DNA of 64,000 nucleotides from Plantago ovata (lineage: Eukaryota; Streptophyta; Magnoliopsida; Lamiales; Plantaginaceae). Every line of letters begins with the position of its first letter. The stretch's first letter is position 1. The stretch is taken from NCBI GenBank assembly GCA_028274465.1, contig CM051456.1:121288880-121352879 (forward strand). The letters are read 5' to 3'. Positions 1 to 12,415 of this stretch are shown piece after piece. Made by a program: the position numbers and the translations under genes. Below the pieces are notes generated by a model, which saw only the letters and a list, made by a program, of their open reading frames with translations, did not search any database and was not told the DNA's origin.

Positions 1-2009
1 ATGAAGAGAGTACGTAATGAAGACAGACAGACAGCGTGGTGGTCATTTGCAACTTATGATCATCCATCCATATATCGAACTCCCCAATAAATTGTCAATT
101 CGCTCTAGAGCAGCAGATTCATGGTTCAACTTTGCCCAATACTTGGCCTTATTTTCTCCCACGCCGATTCTATTCTTCCAACGATATTAATAATTATTGT
201 GTTCACTCGATCGGACTTTTGTTGCAGCACGGTGGATTTTAAAATTACCAATTATAAAGACGACATAGGAAAAAGAAAGAAAAAAAAAATACTAGCAGAT
301 AAATTAACTTAAACAAAGTACTTCCTCGTCTATAGGGTCAAATGTTTTTATTTATTTATTTTTTTAATATTTTTTTATCCTAAATTAATTTTAAATCACA
401 TTAAAGAAAAATTATAATTAAATAGTACGTCTGATATTTAAACTATTCTAGTATAGTTTTTCTAAAAAAAATTCTCTTAATTATATGAGTACAAATAATA
501 TATGATGGAAATAAAGTCAAGAAAGCAATATCGTTGAAGGACCACTATTTTTTTCATAATCCAGCTCAAATTTAAGTGAAACTTCCATAAAATAAATGCC
601 AAACAGTCTCTTAGCTTTGGCGATAGAAACGTGTGGAATATCTAGCTTGTGTGAAAATGGGAAACAAACTTCACCAGATTAACACTAGTTGGTGAAAGGG
701 TTAAAGTTAAACCAGTACGAGTTGTTTGTACTACCCGTAGGTATCCAATCAATTAATAATTAAGTTTCTTCATTGTCATAATTGAGAAGTACCTGTTAAT
801 TGCAGTTTGTGTTTTAATTTCCATGTACGTAAATTAATGAAGCTGCTGACTTAAGGAGGGAACGTAACTCACAGGACTAGCTAGCTAGGTATGAACAAAA
901 GTTACATCTAATTTGAAAGAGATCGAAAAAAGCGTGTCACTTTTTATTTTTAGAGATAGGAGTAGGACCAATGTATTATGTATGTTTGTGAAGGCTCGGA
1001 TAAACTAATAATATGTCCGACTAGTCACCTTATTTTTTATAATTTATATAAATAGAACAGTTTTTAAAATTAGTCATTTTATTAATATTCATCAAATAAT
1101 TTTATTAATATAGTTAAATGATTATAAAATAAAGTGAAATCACCTCATACGTATACGTATAACGATTCATATGTATACGTATGACGATTGATGAGGTCAC
1201 GCACATATAATTTTTTAAATTGGTCATTTTATTAACATCATCAAATAATTTATTAATATTAAAACCTAATTACTCAGGTTTGACAACATGTATAGTTGAA
1301 AACAACTTCATAACGACATACGTACGTGGACATATATGATTTCGCTCTTATTTTCTCATTTAGATAGATAAAATATATATATATATATATACAATCTGTC
1401 GATAGTAATAATTTTATTATTATTATTATTATTTTTTTTTTTTTTCGAGAAATAATTGAAGTTGGACGTGATTGAAGAATGGAAGCCAATTCGATCTAAT
1501 TAGTTGAAAACTTCATGTAGCATGGCGCTCAAATAGTCAAATTTATAACCTTTTTAGTTGTAACTTGTAATGTGTAATGTCAATAAGGAGTACTATTTTA
1601 GTATTTTTAATCTAGGAGCAAAATGGAGTTTAGTGTTCTAGTAGAGGAGGGTGCGCCCCATTAATCGAAAATATTTCAACTGTCTTGAAAGAAAAGTGCT
1701 GCGTACGGAAAAGGAACGGTCGAACGGATAATTAATTCAGAGGCCAAACAAATATTGGCTTTCTCATTGGACAATTTTCATAGCTATTGTTCTAAGCCAT
1801 GAAAAAACAACAAGCTAGTGATCAATGAGCTATATAGGTTAGTCTTGCCCTGTTCTACACATCTATATACAGTATATAGTAGTACCGAACCTGATTTAAT
1901 ATAGTGAAAGGAATAGGATGGAACTTGGAAGGAAAAAGGTTTACTGTTCCACTTTGGAAGATTAATTAGCACCAATCCTATGGAACTAATTAAACATGTT
2001 TTAAATTGG
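1..2009. other. AT-rich intergenic DNA, no gene seen
   Basis: No credible coding region. It holds a short (TA)n run near 1371-1391 and a (TTA)n run near 1411-1432. A palindromic core of 'acgtatacgtat' type (about 1143-1198) is flanked by direct copies of 'tcattttattaa...atcaaataat' at about 1074-1122 and 1226-1261, which looks like a small degenerate transposon relic. The open frames here lack codon bias or known domains. Confidence 0.5.
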
Positions 2010-2409
2010 GGTGTAGGAGGGTGATCTTCGGGAGGTGATGGGGAATATTGAGTGGTTTCATTTACTTGTTTTCCACGGCGTCTTTTGGTGCTTTGGCGGT
2101 TTATTGGTGAAGAGATTGCCCTAGCTTTTGGATTTCAACGGTTGGTTTTCTAGTCTCGCCTCTCGGTGGTATGGAGAATTGCATTGCTTTGGGTGTTGAG
2201 AGCTCTCCTGTTTATTTTGTGGTGTTGGATCTTGGATGTACTAGCTTAGTGGTATTGCATCACCATTGGGCTAGTTTTGACGGACTTCTTTGTGGTTTTG
2301 TGTTGTTTCACCGGTATCGTGTAAGGAGGTTTTGACCTTCAAAGTTTGATTATATTCCAAATATTTCTTATGCTCCTTTTTTAATGAAATTTTAAACTGT
2401 TTAAAAAAA
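2010..2409 (+). mobile_element. LINE 3' end fragment (non-LTR retrotransposon)
   Basis: This stretch is G/T-rich, unlike its surroundings. It ends in the tail 'ttttttaatgaaattttaa' followed by 'ctgtttaaaaaaaa', a form common at the 3' ends of plant LINEs. No intact reverse transcriptase frame is present. No target-site duplication was recognised, so the left edge is approximate. Confidence 0.45.
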
Positions 2410-4381
2410 ATCCGCACAAGTTATTCTAATGAACCGATCATATTATCATGCATGGATTAACACTGTGATGGTTACATGGTGTATAAGTAAATAAATAATT
2501 TTACATGATATAAGCTAAGGTACTTTTGGCAGTTTTGGGTGATTTTAAAATTAATCTCATAATCTCGACTAACATCGAACAATATTATATTAACATCATT
2601 TGTGTAATTTCAAGTCGGTCAAGATACTAAATATTGGCCCAAGAGGGGCTAGGGTTCTACAAAAAGATGTATTCTCTCTTTCATTTTCTTTTTTTTTTGT
2701 CCTTGTCGTCAGAATTCGACGATACACAATTAATGATAGACTAAGGAGTTGTTTGGTAGGGATTTTCTACTTTTAGATCCAATTCGATCATCCTCTTTCA
2801 TTGTTTGGTTCACTTTTTCAGAATTTTTGCTACCCGCGTGAACAGTGCCGGTCAAAGATGTTTGTGGCGGAGAACGCGCTACCTGAAGTCGGATTTGTTA
2901 ACTATAGGATTTGCAAATGCCAAGGTCTCGGGGCCAAGAGGACCTACGTCAAGAATCTCATTCGACAGGGATTTTTGTTGTTTTACAATTCAAAACAACT
3001 CAGTCATTTCAGATTTATTTTGACAAGAGAACATAGTCTAATTGAACACTTCAGAATTAAAAAAAAAAATCGATCACTCCATAAGGATTCAATCCATATA
3101 TACATCCCTCTACGATATATTCTAGCAAACTTCGACTCTTGCTAATTCATACCGTACTATTTTGTAGGAAATGAGTCTCTACATAGAGCATGAAATTGAA
3201 CTATTGAAGAGAAAGGCGTGAAACACAACTCCTATAATGCCGACTATCTGCGTACGTACTACGTACTTGTTAATTAAATCTTACTTGGGTGATTAGTCTC
3301 GGTGACAGTGGCGGAGTACCAAGGGCACCAAGGGCAGGGTGTGCAGTTGCACTACCCAATTTTATTTTATTTTTCTTACTTTTTAGTATAGAACTAATTT
3401 TTCAATTTTTTTATATTGTCAATGTTATTTTTTATATTATTTTACCTTATATCTCAAATTTCAACTCAATTAGATTTTATTGTGATTAAAGTAGTGTTTT
3501 TTGCCTTTCTAATTTTATACCAACATTAATAAAAAGATAAAAAATAGTTAATAATATAAATATTTTAAATGTTTCAATCATGCCATATTAGGTGATTTAC
3601 GATTCTAGATGCGCAATGCTCAGTGAGAATCGCGGGACCAAATTTCAGATCATAAAGTAAACTTCTTTGAAACCTCACTAACTCTATTCATCCGTGGATG
3701 TAAAGATACATACTACATAATACGAGTACTACATATATACATTGATCTCTATACACAATCAATGTCTAGACTTGCATGTCAACGTGGAGTGAATTGTACG
3801 TGAAGCATGTGAAAACAAAATTACTACTAGTACTAGTACATCATTATTTCTTGTTCAGTAGTAGTATAATGTTATTTATCGTAAATCAGCATACAATATA
3901 TATATATATATATGCACGAGTTCCTTCGAGTTGCAATAAAACTCTTCTACTACCAACAATAAATGATACATATGAAATAATGTCATTTCATTTCATGAAC
4001 ATGCATGTATAATATAAATTAATTCCATGAAATTTCTGGACGGATTATACCGATTAAGGCAACACTTTATGTTTTTTGAAACAGAAGGCAACAATTTATA
4101 ATTTTGAGAGTTAGTGACTATTGACATGTCAGTAGTAATCACACCTTGCATATAATGAAGATTAATTAGTGGGAGATAGTGAAGCTTACGTACGTAGTTC
4201 AATTACGAATGGATAAATGAACATAAGATCTACCTACATATATAAATATAATAGCCGATAAAAATAAAAGATAATATTCATGGGAATTCATCTCTGCTGT
4301 AGTTAATTAATTTTTTTATGCCTAATCTGCTACTGTAGCTTAGATGAATTCTATTACTAGAAGGTGTAAGTATAAGATCAA
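2410..4381. other. AT-rich intergenic DNA, no gene seen
   Basis: No supported gene. At about 3306, 'cagtggcggagtaccaaggg' resembles the end of a hAT-type element, but no matching second end was found. A (TA)n run lies at about 3896-3914. The more GC-balanced stretch 2740-3040 has open frames but no recognisable protein. Confidence 0.4.
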
Positions 4382-4384
4382 TTT

Positions 4385-6275
4385 GTAACGGCTAATTTTT
4401 TTTTCTAAGCAACTAAATTTTTTACTAAAATCTCAATTATAAGAAATACTCGTGATAAAATATTCAATACCTTGTGCAACATCCAAACCGGGCAATAAAA
4501 AAAACAAACCACAGCCTTCAGTGGCTTCCTATCTAAGCACAAGCTAAACAACATTAATTTGGCCACCTTTAATCCAAACCAAGCGAGATGCAAACAAATA
4601 GAGCCATAAAGGAGCCACCTAGGTTGACATCCTGGTAAGGCCATAGGCAGAGGTACTAGCAGGGCCAAAAACCGCAACAATTCGAAGGAAAGAAATCACC
4701 CAAGATCGAACGATCAAACATAGAGCAAGCAGTTTAAAATAATTTCCCTATATTCCATCCAAACGACGGTTTCCTTATCGCGATGGAAGTATAGTCTATT
4801 CCTTACTCTATGTTCGATCTCCTTCCACCAAGGTCAATAATCGAGGGTATGACAAACATTTTAAAATAGTTTTCCTATATTTCCATATATCCAACGACGG
4901 TTTCCTTATCGTGGTGGACACTATAGTCTATTATTTGCCATACCCACGAAAACCACCCACCAACACGAAAAATCCTTAGTGTTACCTTCCACCTTCCAAC
5001 AAGAACCAAGACAAGCCAAACCGACTCGTATATCTCATGTGGTCACGCCCCTACACCCTATGTCGGAAAGTTTACTTAAAAAGAGAAACTTTAAGATAGG
5101 AACATCTGAAGTTTCATCAAAAGCCAAGGTCTATCCTTGTTAATGCGAGATGACTACGACTTATGTTTACATTATGCCTCCTCTTAAGTACACACAACCA
5201 ACAAGTGACAATAAATTTAAGGCCACACCAACATGAGAGACATAAGCCCAAGAGAGAGTCTACTCACCGAGGTATATTAGAAGCCAAACGAATGCACACG
5301 TTATCGCCCTTGATCATGAAAAGGTCTCGCCACTACAAGAGATAGGAAACAAAGACAAAGGGAAACACACGTTAGCATTAGTAAAGTCCCAAAATCCTTC
5401 ACCAAACTTCCACCACTCCCTCCACCACGTTCCTTATGGTTGCCTTCCGAAACCTAAGGGTCAATCACAATAAACAAACAATAGTTAGTAAACCATGGAC
5501 CTCGCCCTTTTCTTTCCTCCCTTCGCCTCTCTTCCACACCTTCCTCGTCAACACAAACAAAGATAAGGTTCCATGAACCAAGCTCCAATTGAATCATGAA
5601 TCTTAAGTTTATTCTTTCCTTTCAACTAAAGCCAACAATTCATTTTTACTTTCTCCACCACTTGCCTTGGATTGAGGCCTTCCCCGGTGAATAGCACTCC
5701 ATTCCTAGCTAGCCAAAGGTTCCACAATGTGGCATGCCAAATCGATTGCCAAGCTTCTCCCACCCCTCTAGCTAGGAGCACTCCCTCCATGAGCTTCAAG
5801 ACTCTCAGGTAAATTATCACCTAGGGGATACTCCACTTTTAGCCAACACATACAATGCTCCACACCTTTTTATCAAATGCACACTCTCCTAAAATATGCC
5901 AAGTGGTCTCATCTTCCACCCCACACCACTTACACGCTCATTCCGACTCACTAATGAAAACGTCTCTTCTTTCCAAGTTCACTTTTGTGGGAAGCCTATC
6001 TTGAATATATTTCCACACAAAAGCATTCACATTTAAAGGAGTCAACTTGCACCAAATTTCTTTCGTCCACCTTTCTAGTGTGGAGTTTTCCTCAGTCTCA
6101 TGTAAAACTCGATACCCCTCTTTTGTAACGGCTAGTGATATAGCCAAAAACTAAATTACTAATGTAAAAACAATTTATATACTTTTAGGAATGATTTTCT
6201 AGTGTATATAAAAGATAAATTGGTCTGACATTAATAATTTAACTCTGACTATATCACTAGCCGTAACTTTATTAT
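4385..6275. mobile_element. Small inverted-repeat (MITE-like) element split by the LINE
   Basis: The right TSD copy of the LINE continues into 'gtaacggctagtgatatag' (6125-6143). About 110 bases later comes its inverted counterpart 'ctatatcactagccgtaac' (about 6249-6267). Taken together, with the LINE removed, this is a short AT-rich element of about 145 bp bounded by 19-bp near-perfect inverted repeats. The LINE landed inside its left inverted repeat. The family is unknown. Confidence 0.65.
4395..6121 (-). mobile_element. 5'-truncated LINE retrotransposon with poly(A) tail and 13-bp TSD
   Basis: On the minus strand the element carries the end of a LINE reverse-transcriptase ORF. A zf-RVT zinc-binding domain is readable: 'NVNAFVWKYIQDRLPTKVNL', then CKWCG...TTWHILGEC with its Cys/His ligands. 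In-frame stops follow, so the copy is dead. The 3' end is an A9 tract (T run at 4396-4404). The 13-bp duplication 'tttgtaacggcta' flanks it at 4382-4394 and 6122-6134. An internal imperfect direct repeat of about 75 bp lies at 4727-4800 and 4857-4937. The 1727-bp length shows strong 5' truncation, as is normal for LINE copies. Confidence 0.9.
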
Positions 6276-7022
6276 AAAAACCTACAACTAGCTTACATTG
6301 TTCTCCTATAAAGTTTTCTACTAATTCATAAAACATTCAAATGGACTGGAGTTAAAGTGAAATTATCTCAATGGACTAAATTGTTATCCAATTTGAAAGT
6401 TCAGTTGAACAGGAACCTCTTTCATTATCAATTCTAATAATAATAATTATAAAACCATATTATAAATGTATATATGATCACTTAAGTTGAGAATATTAAT
6501 TTGAGAAGCAACCCATCATTATCAATCTAATTAATTGGAGCAAAAAGAAATCTATCTAAGATTTTAAGATTTTCAAATGTCTCGAATGAGAAACTTCCAC
6601 TACTCCAAAGGAAATTCTACACCATCTAATTGGATAGTGTCCTCCTGTTTACAGCTTAAATCCCCCGTTTAGGCAGAACATAATCCCGATTATTAGCTAG
6701 GGCTTACTTAGTTATTAATCACATCATTTGTTATGTCATAAAAATATATAGATAGTGGAATCCATCAAAACATCCTCGAGCACTTGTAGACTAGTATTAG
6801 GTTCTTTTGCTAAAACAGGTACTAATTTTTTACATAAATCCAAAAGGATAATTATTATTGGTAGATAAGTAACACTACAAACCATCAAGATATAAACATA
6901 ATCTGGATAGGATTAAGTGATTAAATATCAATGTTAATTAGCCTTCCTAAAGGAGGGGTGATTAGTCATCAACCAATCGGGTCATGGCTTACATTACCTG
7001 CTTTACCAACTTCCGATATTAA
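6276..7022. other. Intergenic DNA, no gene seen
   Basis: AT-rich sequence with no coding signal or recognisable repeat. It ends in 'attaa' (7018-7022), the target-site duplication of the next element. Confidence 0.5.
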
Positions 7023-8894
7023 TGTTGGGTAGGGAAACGAATGAGCTTTCAATTCGTTCGATTTATTGGTCATTTGGGCCCAACACATTGGAAACAAGGT
7101 TTCTACGATCGTGTATTTCTGTTTGTTGAAATGGATGTCACTTAGGCGTTAAATCACTAAAATCCCGTGTGGTGAAAGGTGATTAATGCACATAGTGTGT
7201 CGATCAATACATGAATGAATTAAGTCATTCAAATACAATTGGATCCATTGTAATAAAAATAAAATTCATGGGAGAGAAGACAAATGAGGTTTGAAATATG
7301 CAACCAAAAATGCAAGCAGCATTGTTGGAAATGTGTAATTCATTTGTGTTTAGCGTAAATAATTACTCAAGTTAAATGAGAAATTATTACACAAATAAAT
7401 CACTTAATTAGTGTGCCCGTGATGATTTCACGACGTTTCCAACAATGAAATGGTCCAAAAAGTCCAAAAATAATAATTGTTTGTTGAAATGGATGTCACT
7501 TAGGCGTTAAGTCACTAAAATCCCGTGTGGTGAAAGGTGATTAATGCACATAGTGTGTCGATCAATACATGAATGAATTAAGTCATTCAAATACAATTGA
7601 ATCCATTGTAATAAAATTCATGAGAGAGAAGACAAATGAGGTTTGAAATATGCAACCAAAAATGCAAGTAGCATTGTTGGAAATGTGTAATTCATTTGTG
7701 TTTAGTGTAAATAATTACTCAAGTTAAATGGGAAATTATAACACAAATAAACCACTTGAATTAGTGTACCCGTGATGATTTCACGACGTTTCCAAAAAAA
7801 CGGTCCAAAAGTCCAAAAATAATAATTGTTTGTTGAGATGGATGTCACTTAGGCGTTAAGTCACTAAAATTCCGTGTGGTGAAAGGTGATTAATGCACAT
7901 AGTGTGTCGATCAATACATGAATGAATTAAGTCATTCAAATACAATTGAATCCATTGTAATAAAATTCATGGGAGAGAAGACAAATGAGGTTTGAAATAT
8001 GCAACCAAAAATGCAAGTAGCATTGTTGGAAATGTGTAATTCATTTGTGTTTAGTGTAAATAATTATTCAAGTTAAATGAGAAATTATTACACAAATAAA
8101 CCACTTGAATTAGTGTACCTGTGATGATTTCACGACGTTTTCAAAAATAAAATGGTCCAAAAATAATAATTGTGGTCTCTGGGATTCAAACAGTAGACTT
8201 GTGGTTGGTAGCTAAGACTCTATGCCGCTGGAACAACACGCCTTTTGGTGAAAAGATGTGTACATTTCGGATATGTTCATGGCAGCAGATGTGGCGAAAT
8301 TTTGGTGACTTTTGGTGAAGTTGTTGATTTCCGAAAGTGTATGACACTTGATGAATAGTTGTGTGGCTATTCCTTGAAGCCTTTTTGAAGGGTTTTGCAC
8401 ACTTTCAATGGAACCTCTTGAGAAGTATAAATAGAGAAGTAGATTCATTTCTCCAACACACATCCAAGGCATTTGATACTTCTCTTCTCATTTGCTTTCT
8501 CTTTGCATTCAATCATACTCAAAGTAAGTTCGCCAGATTCGACTATTGGAGTGCTCCTTAGTCGTCTACAGAGTAGTTTTATCCTGGGAGACAGATTGTC
8601 ATTATTCCGTAAGCACCATGAGCGGGGCAAGTATTTGTCTTAAGGAGAGATGGTCCAACCATGGACTCTACTTGCCTTCTTGTTGATTTATTGTTGTTCG
8701 TTACCATGCCAGAGTTGCTTGAAGACATGACATTCTGTAGCGTGTAGAAAGAAAGAGAAGTTTACTTTGTAAATTTCTTTATTGTTGTATTTTAGCAATG
8801 TTAATGTACAAGTTTCATTTTGTTATCATTCTCTTGTTCCATCTTTTAACTTTCACAATTCACCGTGTGAACACCAAAGTTCTAACATTTAACA
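7023..8894 (+). mobile_element. Solo LTR (family A), 1872 bp, TSD attaa
   Basis: Begins TGTTGGG and ends AACA, flanked by 'attaa' at 7018-7022 and 8895-8899. The same family occurs in reverse at 62162-63295. Shared blocks include 'catttgggcccaacac', 'ggtgaaaggtgattaatgca' and the region around 8460-8640 ('gagtgctccttagtcgtc'). A TATA box (tataaata, 8426-8433) sits in the shared block, consistent with an LTR promoter. There is no internal retroelement coding region, so it is a solo LTR left by recombination. It is about 700 bp longer than its relative because of an internal tandem triplication. Confidence 0.9.
7121..8175 (+). repeat. Three tandem copies of a ~353-bp unit inside the solo LTR
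   Basis: Copies start at 7121, 7479 and 7828 (periods 358 and 349), each opening with 'gtttgttga' then 'atggatgtcacttaggcg'. The copies are nearly identical apart from small indels. The relative at 62162-63295 has a single copy, so the array arose by tandem duplication within this LTR or its parent. Confidence 0.92.
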
Positions 8895-8899
8895 ATTAA

Positions 8900-9715
8900 T
8901 GGTGACACTGAGGATCGATAATGACAATGAATTTCACTCGCAATTTCCACTATGCATCTCTGATCTCTCTGGCACACATATATTACAAATCTACTTTATG
9001 TTATGTAAATCAAATGTAAGGGTAATAAGAATTAACTTAACCGGTCGTCGATCGAGCGAGTTTCAGTAGTTCGAGTTCAGTTTGTATCGTATTGAATGTC
9101 GTTTGTTTTTAACTTTGTAATTGTAAGATTCACGATGTAGCTAGTGTATAATTAAGTTGATGATTGCTATTGCCAATTTTGAACATCCATTGCACTACCC
9201 TCGTGAAGACTGTCGGACCTTCATTATATATGAACCTTGGCATCTTCAATCTCCCAAACGGTCGAAAGAGACGAGAATGAATGTGCATGCATGTTAGCAA
9301 AGTTGGAACGTGATTGAATTTTAAACGTTAACATATAGTATCATTTTATCAATGACAACTAAAATAATAGACTTAATTACATAACCCACCCTTTTTCCTT
9401 TCAAAATCTTCTCTCTTACTCCATCAATTACATCTAGCATCAAACGGTTTGACCAAATTATTGAAGTAGTTCTTTTGAAAATTGTTCTCCCCAAACACGC
9501 CCTTACCTATTTTATAATTTTAGAATTTTCTCTTTCCTTTTTCTTTTCTTCTTCTATTTTTTTTTTCCTTCTTCTTCAAAATCCAGTACCGGAAAAATTT
9601 CGGTACCGGGATTTTTTGGGCAGCTCCAGTCAGAAATATTTTACAGCTCCGATCGGAGTTGTAGCTAAAACATCTTTGATTGAAGCTTCTGGTCTGCTCC
9701 GAACGGATTTCAGTC

Positions 9716-9746
<31 letters not shown>

Positions 9747-10125
9747 TAAAAAAAAAATAATGGGATTTATTTTGAAATATGAGTTTTGTAGGGACTTTTT
9801 TAGATTAATATTTATATCATTTTGATATTTATTTAAGGTATGGGTGTTTATTTTAAATAGTTTATAGTCAATTTTGCAAATTAAAAAAAAATTAAGTCAA
9901 ATGTGTAATAATTTTCTTTTAGGTTGTTTGGCTATACTGGAATTTGAATGAAGGCAGAATTGTACTTTCCAGCTTTTAGTTCGCCAAAACTCAAAGTCAA
10001 AGGGCTATATGTAATTGATTTTATCGAACAGGGGGTTGGATGTAATTATTAATTTATAAGGAATAAATCCATAATAAAATAATTTATGAGGGAGTCTGGA
10101 TGCAATTGACCCAAAATAATACTAA
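8900..10125. other. Intergenic DNA with a possible degenerate transposon
   Basis: No gene supported. The segment about 9370-10115 begins 'ttaattacataacccaccc' and ends near 'gatgcaattgaccc'. It includes a pyrimidine-rich tract (9520-9570) and a T20-plus run (9717-9740). It may be one old transposon, but the ends match only weakly. Confidence 0.3.
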
Positions 10126-10352
10126 CTCCGTTTCATTAATAAGTTACTAAGGGGACTATTCATCGCGCTCTTTGACCATGTATAACTTTTAAATTAAACT
10201 CTATCAATGTAAATTAAAAGTTGATTATGAAAAATATACTCAATTTAATTTCATAATATAATTTTATTATATTTTTCTCTAATATAATTTAGGAGTTATG
10301 CGTGGTTAAAGGTCGCGATGATTAGTTTTCTTAGGAACTTTTTAATGAAACG
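10126..10352. mobile_element. Stowaway-like MITE, copy 1
   Basis: Long imperfect terminal inverted repeats: 'ctccgtttcattaataagtt' at the left mirrors 'aactttttaatgaaacgcat' at the right, and the inverted match runs about 70 bp inward. A closely related copy lies at 41091-41319. It has no coding capacity, as expected for a non-autonomous mariner-type element. Confidence 0.75.
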
Positions 10353-12221
10353 CATGAGGTATCAAAGTTGGAATTCTTGGTATATGATAAAGCGGAAGTA
10401 TGCCTTTGAAATGACCCACCTCCAAAGCTTATCCAACCTATGAAACAATATTGGTAAACCTATATTGGTGTTATTTACATTCTTCGAATAGAGTATTGTT
10501 AGTCAATCAAGATTCAAGAATACACTCCTAACTATTAATCTTTGGTGTAAATTTCATTTTTTGGGGTAAATGTTTGCTAGTAAAAGATAAAAATGGTGAG
10601 GAGAATTATATGATCCGTCGACAGCATGGAGATTAGCAAATGCGCAAAACGTAAGATAAACGTGTATAGTCGCCCATTAGGGTCCGATAATGTGGGTGAT
10701 TTAGCAAGTAAGAACACGTACATAAGGGGTAACCTGTTTTACCAACCAAGATAAAATGGGTGATTAAGGATGAAAATGACAATTACCGACATAAGCAACC
10801 TCTTGTCCAAGAACCCAATAGTGGGGTTAAATCATGGTACTCTAATTGGGCAATCCACTCACTAAATGGGCCATATGGACCCCTGGCCAGGTAGGTTCCT
10901 TCCCTGCCTTGACATTTCATGACGATAGATAGTTACTTGAAACTTGAAATATATTGTACATGAAAATCTTTGGTAATTAATTTGCAAGGTTTACTATATT
11001 AGTTGGGTTTACAATAAATGTATTTGCTTTGTTGTGTCTATAGACTATATAATCCAGTATCCATCCATTCAGCCAATTTTAGGTTGTTTTTAAAGAAATC
11101 CAACTCTAAAACTCTAAACATGAGTTTTTGTGGGGTGTTGTGAAATTATCGTAAAAACTTTGTAATAAATTAAGAAAAGATAATCAAAATAACATGGGAA
11201 GAGGTTGAGAACATTTTCTCGTTTAACCCCAAAATTAAAATAAGGGTGAAAATTTTTTTTCTTCGAAAAGTCATAAAAATGTGGGCGAAGGTAAAAAAAC
11301 AAAAACATCAAACACACGGCAATTGACCATGTATGGGTTTCACAAACAACATGCCCAACAAGTATAAATCATTTGCAAATGGGCAATTAGGAAGCTTACA
11401 TCGGATTACAAGATATGGTCATTTTGTATTTGTAATTATAAAATGTCACTTTGGATTGTTTTTCTACGCTACAGCCTTAGCTACAATATGTTATTATCAT
11501 TCATGGTGCGTGAATTGTTATACCGTACTTGTATTTTATTATGTTCTTAATATATTGTACAATATAATGTATTAAAACATCATACCACACTATAGCATTA
11601 TGCAATAAAAGAGTAAATCAGGGTCGGATAACAAAAAGAGAAAAAGGCTAGGGAAAGGAAGAATTAAGTCATTAACCCCCACAGCCCCACAACATAACAA
11701 CTATGCTAAATTTGTCCTTGGGTGGGTAATGTAATGAACATGAAGAATATGAAACAATGATAAATTTGCCAGCAAATATGAAGAAAGAATCACCAATCGG
11801 TGACATCAAAGTTGACATTATCGCTAATTACATACAGATGGCAGTTCGTTCATTAATCCATATTGCCGCTCTTCGATCATTCATCGGGATTCGGTCCCTC
11901 ATCATAATTTTTCTAGCTCAACAACTCATGGAACTCTTCTGGATCATCGAACTACACATATTCCAAAGTTTACTACATCATTCTTTATCATTAACAAATG
12001 CTAATCCCCAATTAGCTCAAAACCCAGAACCAATATAACTGGATTTTGAGCATATGGTAAGTGTTCTATTAACTTGAATTCATTTAAGCAAATATAAGTT
12101 GATTTCCTAGGCATGAACATATAAAATTGATAAGGTATTTTTCTTTTTCTTTTCTTAAAAAAATGAATATAAAAAATTGAATTGAGTAACTTTTTCCGAC
12201 ATGATCAAAGGGTAAAATTCA
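10353..12221. other. Intergenic DNA, no gene seen
   Basis: AT-rich sequence without supported coding regions. Open frames around 11114-11317, 11333-11575 and 11757-12038 show no domain, no homologous pattern I recognise and no splice-supported extension. Confidence 0.45.
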
Positions 12222-12415
12222 TGTTTTATTTTTTGAAACGGCAAATCTGACTTATCTTACTCCTATTCCTACATTACTTTGAAACTATCTTATAGGTCCA
12301 AATACAATACCCAAACCACCTTATGGCTCCATCAGGTTCGAACCTCCAACCTATCATGTGCTACTCCAGTACCCCTACCACCTGACCACCCTTATAAACT
12401 CCCGGATAAAAGCTC
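12222..12415 (-). mobile_element. tRNA-derived SINE, copy 1
   Basis: On the minus strand it reads an A-box-like 'ggtggtcaggtggtagggg', then a B-box-like 'ggaggttcgaacctgatgg'. It ends 'gatttgccgtttcaaaaaa'. The same ending occurs in the SINE at 14208-14357, so the two are one family. The 5' edge is approximate and no target-site duplication was found. Confidence 0.65.

Noticed and set aside
2801-3145. 114-codon plus-strand frame in GC-balanced DNA
   Set aside because: No domain, no splice-supported extension and an overlapping frame of similar quality; not supported as a gene.
8212-8630. Frames on both strands in the solo LTR (about 60-86 codons)
   Set aside because: Also present, in broken form, in the other LTR copy; these are non-coding LTR sequence with no gag or pol similarity.
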